This document shows positions 29,279-30,838 of a DNA stretch of 30,838 bases, piece after piece. The DNA comes from a virus. The DNA lies in the IMG/VR virus record IMGVR_UViG_3300031521_000262, positions 1-30,838 of that record. One strand, given 5' to 3'. The notes below the pieces were generated by a model. The model made no database searches, was not told where the DNA came from, and saw only the letters and a program-made list of their open reading frames with translations. Made by a program: the position numbers and the translations under genes. How positions within the stretch are numbered: position 1 is the stretch's first letter; the number at the start of each line of letters is the position of its first letter.

Positions 29279-29812
29279 ATGGGACTGTTTCCAGAAGAAG
29301 AGAAAAAAGGATCAGGCTACAAAGGAGGATCAGATAAGAACTTATCTGACATCCACTCCTACGTTCTTCCTTTATTGAAAAAAGCAGGATTTGAGTGTCT
29401 TAAAGACAAGTCTGACGGTACAAGTAACAAACAAAGGATCTACTTTGGTAAAGATAAAAACAACTATTTATTGACTCAGATTATTGTTGTAGAAACTTTG
29501 CACAATATTGACAGCAGAGCCAACAGTAATATTTCTGAGGAAATGGTTGACAAAACTACCGAAGAAGAAAGAGTCGAAGCTCAATTACAGTATCTCTTGA
29601 AAAACAAAGTGTTCTTACTTTTGTATGTCAAACAGAGTAACAGGTACGTTCTATTTCCTTATACGGACATTCCTAAAGAACATTATGAGTTGACATACAG
29701 AGGACGCCCAGACAGGAAAAACAGGATGTGGATACCTGCAGAGTACTTACCAAAGTTTAAAAGAGTGTCTGAATTAGAAAAAGATCTTAAAATGTATCTA
29801 AATACCAAATAA
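29279..29812 (+). CDS. Hypothetical protein (177 aa)
   Basis: A 177-aa soluble protein. The middle (residues 42-80: GTSNKQRIYFGKDKNNYLLTQIIVVETLHN) and the later KVFLLLYVKQSNRYVLFPYTDIPKEHYELTYRGRPDRKNRMWIP suggest an alpha/beta fold that loosely recalls restriction-like or Vsr-like folds, but no catalytic triad can be assigned. Its TAA overlaps the sliding-clamp ATG (TAATG), so a replication-linked role is likely from coupling. Not recognised. Confidence 0.6.
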   Translation: MGLFPEEEKKGSGYKGGSDKNLSDIHSYVLPLLKKAGFECLKDKSDGTSNKQRIYFGKDKNNYLLTQIIVVETLHNIDSRANSNISEEMVDKTTEEERVEAQLQYLLKNKVFLLLYVKQSNRYVLFPYTDIPKEHYELTYRGRPDRKNRMWIPAEYLPKFKRVSELEKDLKMYLNTK

Positions 29813-30831
29813 TGGAAATTAACAGAATTGATCTATTAAAAGCATTGGAGATTGTCAAACCAGGACTTGCAAACAAAGAGTTGGTAGAACAATCTACCTC
29901 ATTTGCATTTATGGGAGACAAAATTGTCACATACAATGATGACATCTCTATTGCACACCCAATAAAAGGGTTAGAATTAACCGGTGCTATCAAAGCAGAA
30001 AAACTTTATCAGATTTTAGGTAAGTTTTCTACTGATACAGTAACCATGGACATCAAAGGTAGTGAAATACTTTTAAAGTCTGGTAGAGCGAAAGCAGGTT
30101 TAACTTTGCAGCAAGAAATCAAACTTCCTTTGGAAGAGGAAATTGCCTACAAGGAAAAGTGGAAAGAACTTCCAAAACAGTTTTTAGAAGGAATTAACCT
30201 TGCTATGCCTTGTGCTTCAAGGAATATGTCCCGTCCTGTTTTAACCTGCATACATATCAGGAAAGATGGTATTATTGAGTCCTCAGACGACTTAAGAGTT
30301 ATGCAGTACACAATGTCTGAAAAGATGCCTTTAGACAATATACTGTTACCTGTACCAGCTGCGGTAGTTATGTACAAACTGAAGCCTACAAAAGTAGCAA
30401 AAGGAAACGGATGGATTCACTTTAAGAATGAAGCAGGTACTGTTTTGTCTTGCAGAGTATTCTCAGATAAGTTTCCAAATACAGATCCTATACTTGACAT
30501 GAAAGGTACAAAGTTTACACTACCTAAAGAGATTGCAGGTGTGTTAGACAGAGCTGCTGTCTTTGCTAAAAGGGATCACATGTTGGATGAGACTGTTCAA
30601 ATCACTTTAGAAAGTAAAAAACTAAAGATGAAAGGAGAGTCTGAGTCAGGATGGTTTGAGGAGTCTGTTGACATGGATTACAAAGGTGAGGAAGTAGAAT
30701 TCTTTATTACCCCATACTTACTGAAAGGCATTATTAATCAGTCCTTAGAAGGCAGATTAGTTACTAACAGACTAAAGTTTAAAGGACCAAATTGGGTGTA
30801 TGTCTCAGCTTTAAAAGCATTGAAAAAATGA
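29812..30831 (+). CDS. DnaN-like sliding clamp
   Basis: A 339-aa processivity factor resembling bacterial DnaN: three repeated clamp domains with strand patterns such as VTMDIKGSEILLKSGRAKAGL, a central RPVLTCIHIRKDGIIESSDDLRVMQYTMSEKM (as in DnaN 'F.....A.D..RL'), and a C-terminal part with ITLESKKLKMKGESESGWFEE and FITPYLLKGIINQ. The length is close to the 360-380 aa of cellular clamps, slightly shorter. It should tether the phage polymerase to DNA. The gene ends a few bases before the window's end. Confidence 0.8.
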   Translation: MEINRIDLLKALEIVKPGLANKELVEQSTSFAFMGDKIVTYNDDISIAHPIKGLELTGAIKAEKLYQILGKFSTDTVTMDIKGSEILLKSGRAKAGLTLQQEIKLPLEEEIAYKEKWKELPKQFLEGINLAMPCASRNMSRPVLTCIHIRKDGIIESSDDLRVMQYTMSEKMPLDNILLPVPAAVVMYKLKPTKVAKGNGWIHFKNEAGTVLSCRVFSDKFPNTDPILDMKGTKFTLPKEIAGVLDRAAVFAKRDHMLDETVQITLESKKLKMKGESESGWFEESVDMDYKGEEVEFFITPYLLKGIINQSLEGRLVTNRLKFKGPNWVYVSALKALKK

Positions 30832-30838
30832 TACGTTC

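Overview
The window is part of a large double-stranded DNA phage genome, most likely infecting a Bacteroidetes host. The host inference rests on A/T-rich coding sequence, start contexts of the form AAAACTTACnAAATG or ATTATG in place of strong Shine-Dalgarno sites, promoter-like TTTG-N19/20-TAnnTTTG pairs (4964-4994, 18013-18044), and a tmRNA 5' end close to the Bacteroidetes form. Dense short genes with ATGA or TAATG overlaps and a terminase pair show that it is a phage.

Layout. Positions 1-2765, minus strand: packaging and structural end, with terminase small and large subunits, an unrecognised 132-aa protein and a partial protein with a collagen-like stretch. Positions 2766-3857: a 1.1-kb gene-free divergent region with direct repeats and a candidate folded RNA. 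Positions 3858-9750, plus strand: an early-type accessory region of about twenty mostly unrecognised small proteins, including two small lipoproteins, several single-TM peptides and two Lys/Ala-rich proteins that share a C-terminal domain. A tRNA-like minihelix (6066-6110) and several terminators lie between them. Positions 9841-21054: replication and recombination. This part holds a SNF2/SMARCAL1-like helicase split by a 355-aa intein exactly in its Walker A motif, an 18-unit hexapeptide-repeat protein, a DUF932-like protein, a CHC2/Toprim primase, a replication-initiator/helicase-loader candidate and a DnaB/RecA-type helicase.

Positions 21065-21900: a small ORF with an in-frame amber codon, then an RNA cluster with two oversized tRNA-like RNAs and what reads as a circularly permuted (two-piece) tmRNA. 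In it, the T-arm/acceptor 3' half (21612-21650) lies upstream of the GGGG...tag-coding 5' half (21752-21900), and the tag reads GNDYQMKAAA-stop. This is the most unusual element of the window.

Positions 21936-28967: a 7-deazaguanine DNA-modification locus with QueD, QueE, FolE and DpdA (DNA guanine transglycosylase). A cobalamin-type radical SAM enzyme and a GT-B glycosyltransferase sit between FolE and DpdA, and the glycosyltransferase gene overlaps dpdA by four bases. QueC is not in the window. This suggests a hypermodified, perhaps glycosylated, 7-deazaguanine in phage DNA. A third Lys-rich/acidic paralogue (23448-24275) lies within the locus. The window ends with small membrane proteins, an unrecognised 177-aa protein and a DnaN-like sliding clamp.

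All functional calls come from reading motifs by eye; no database search was run.
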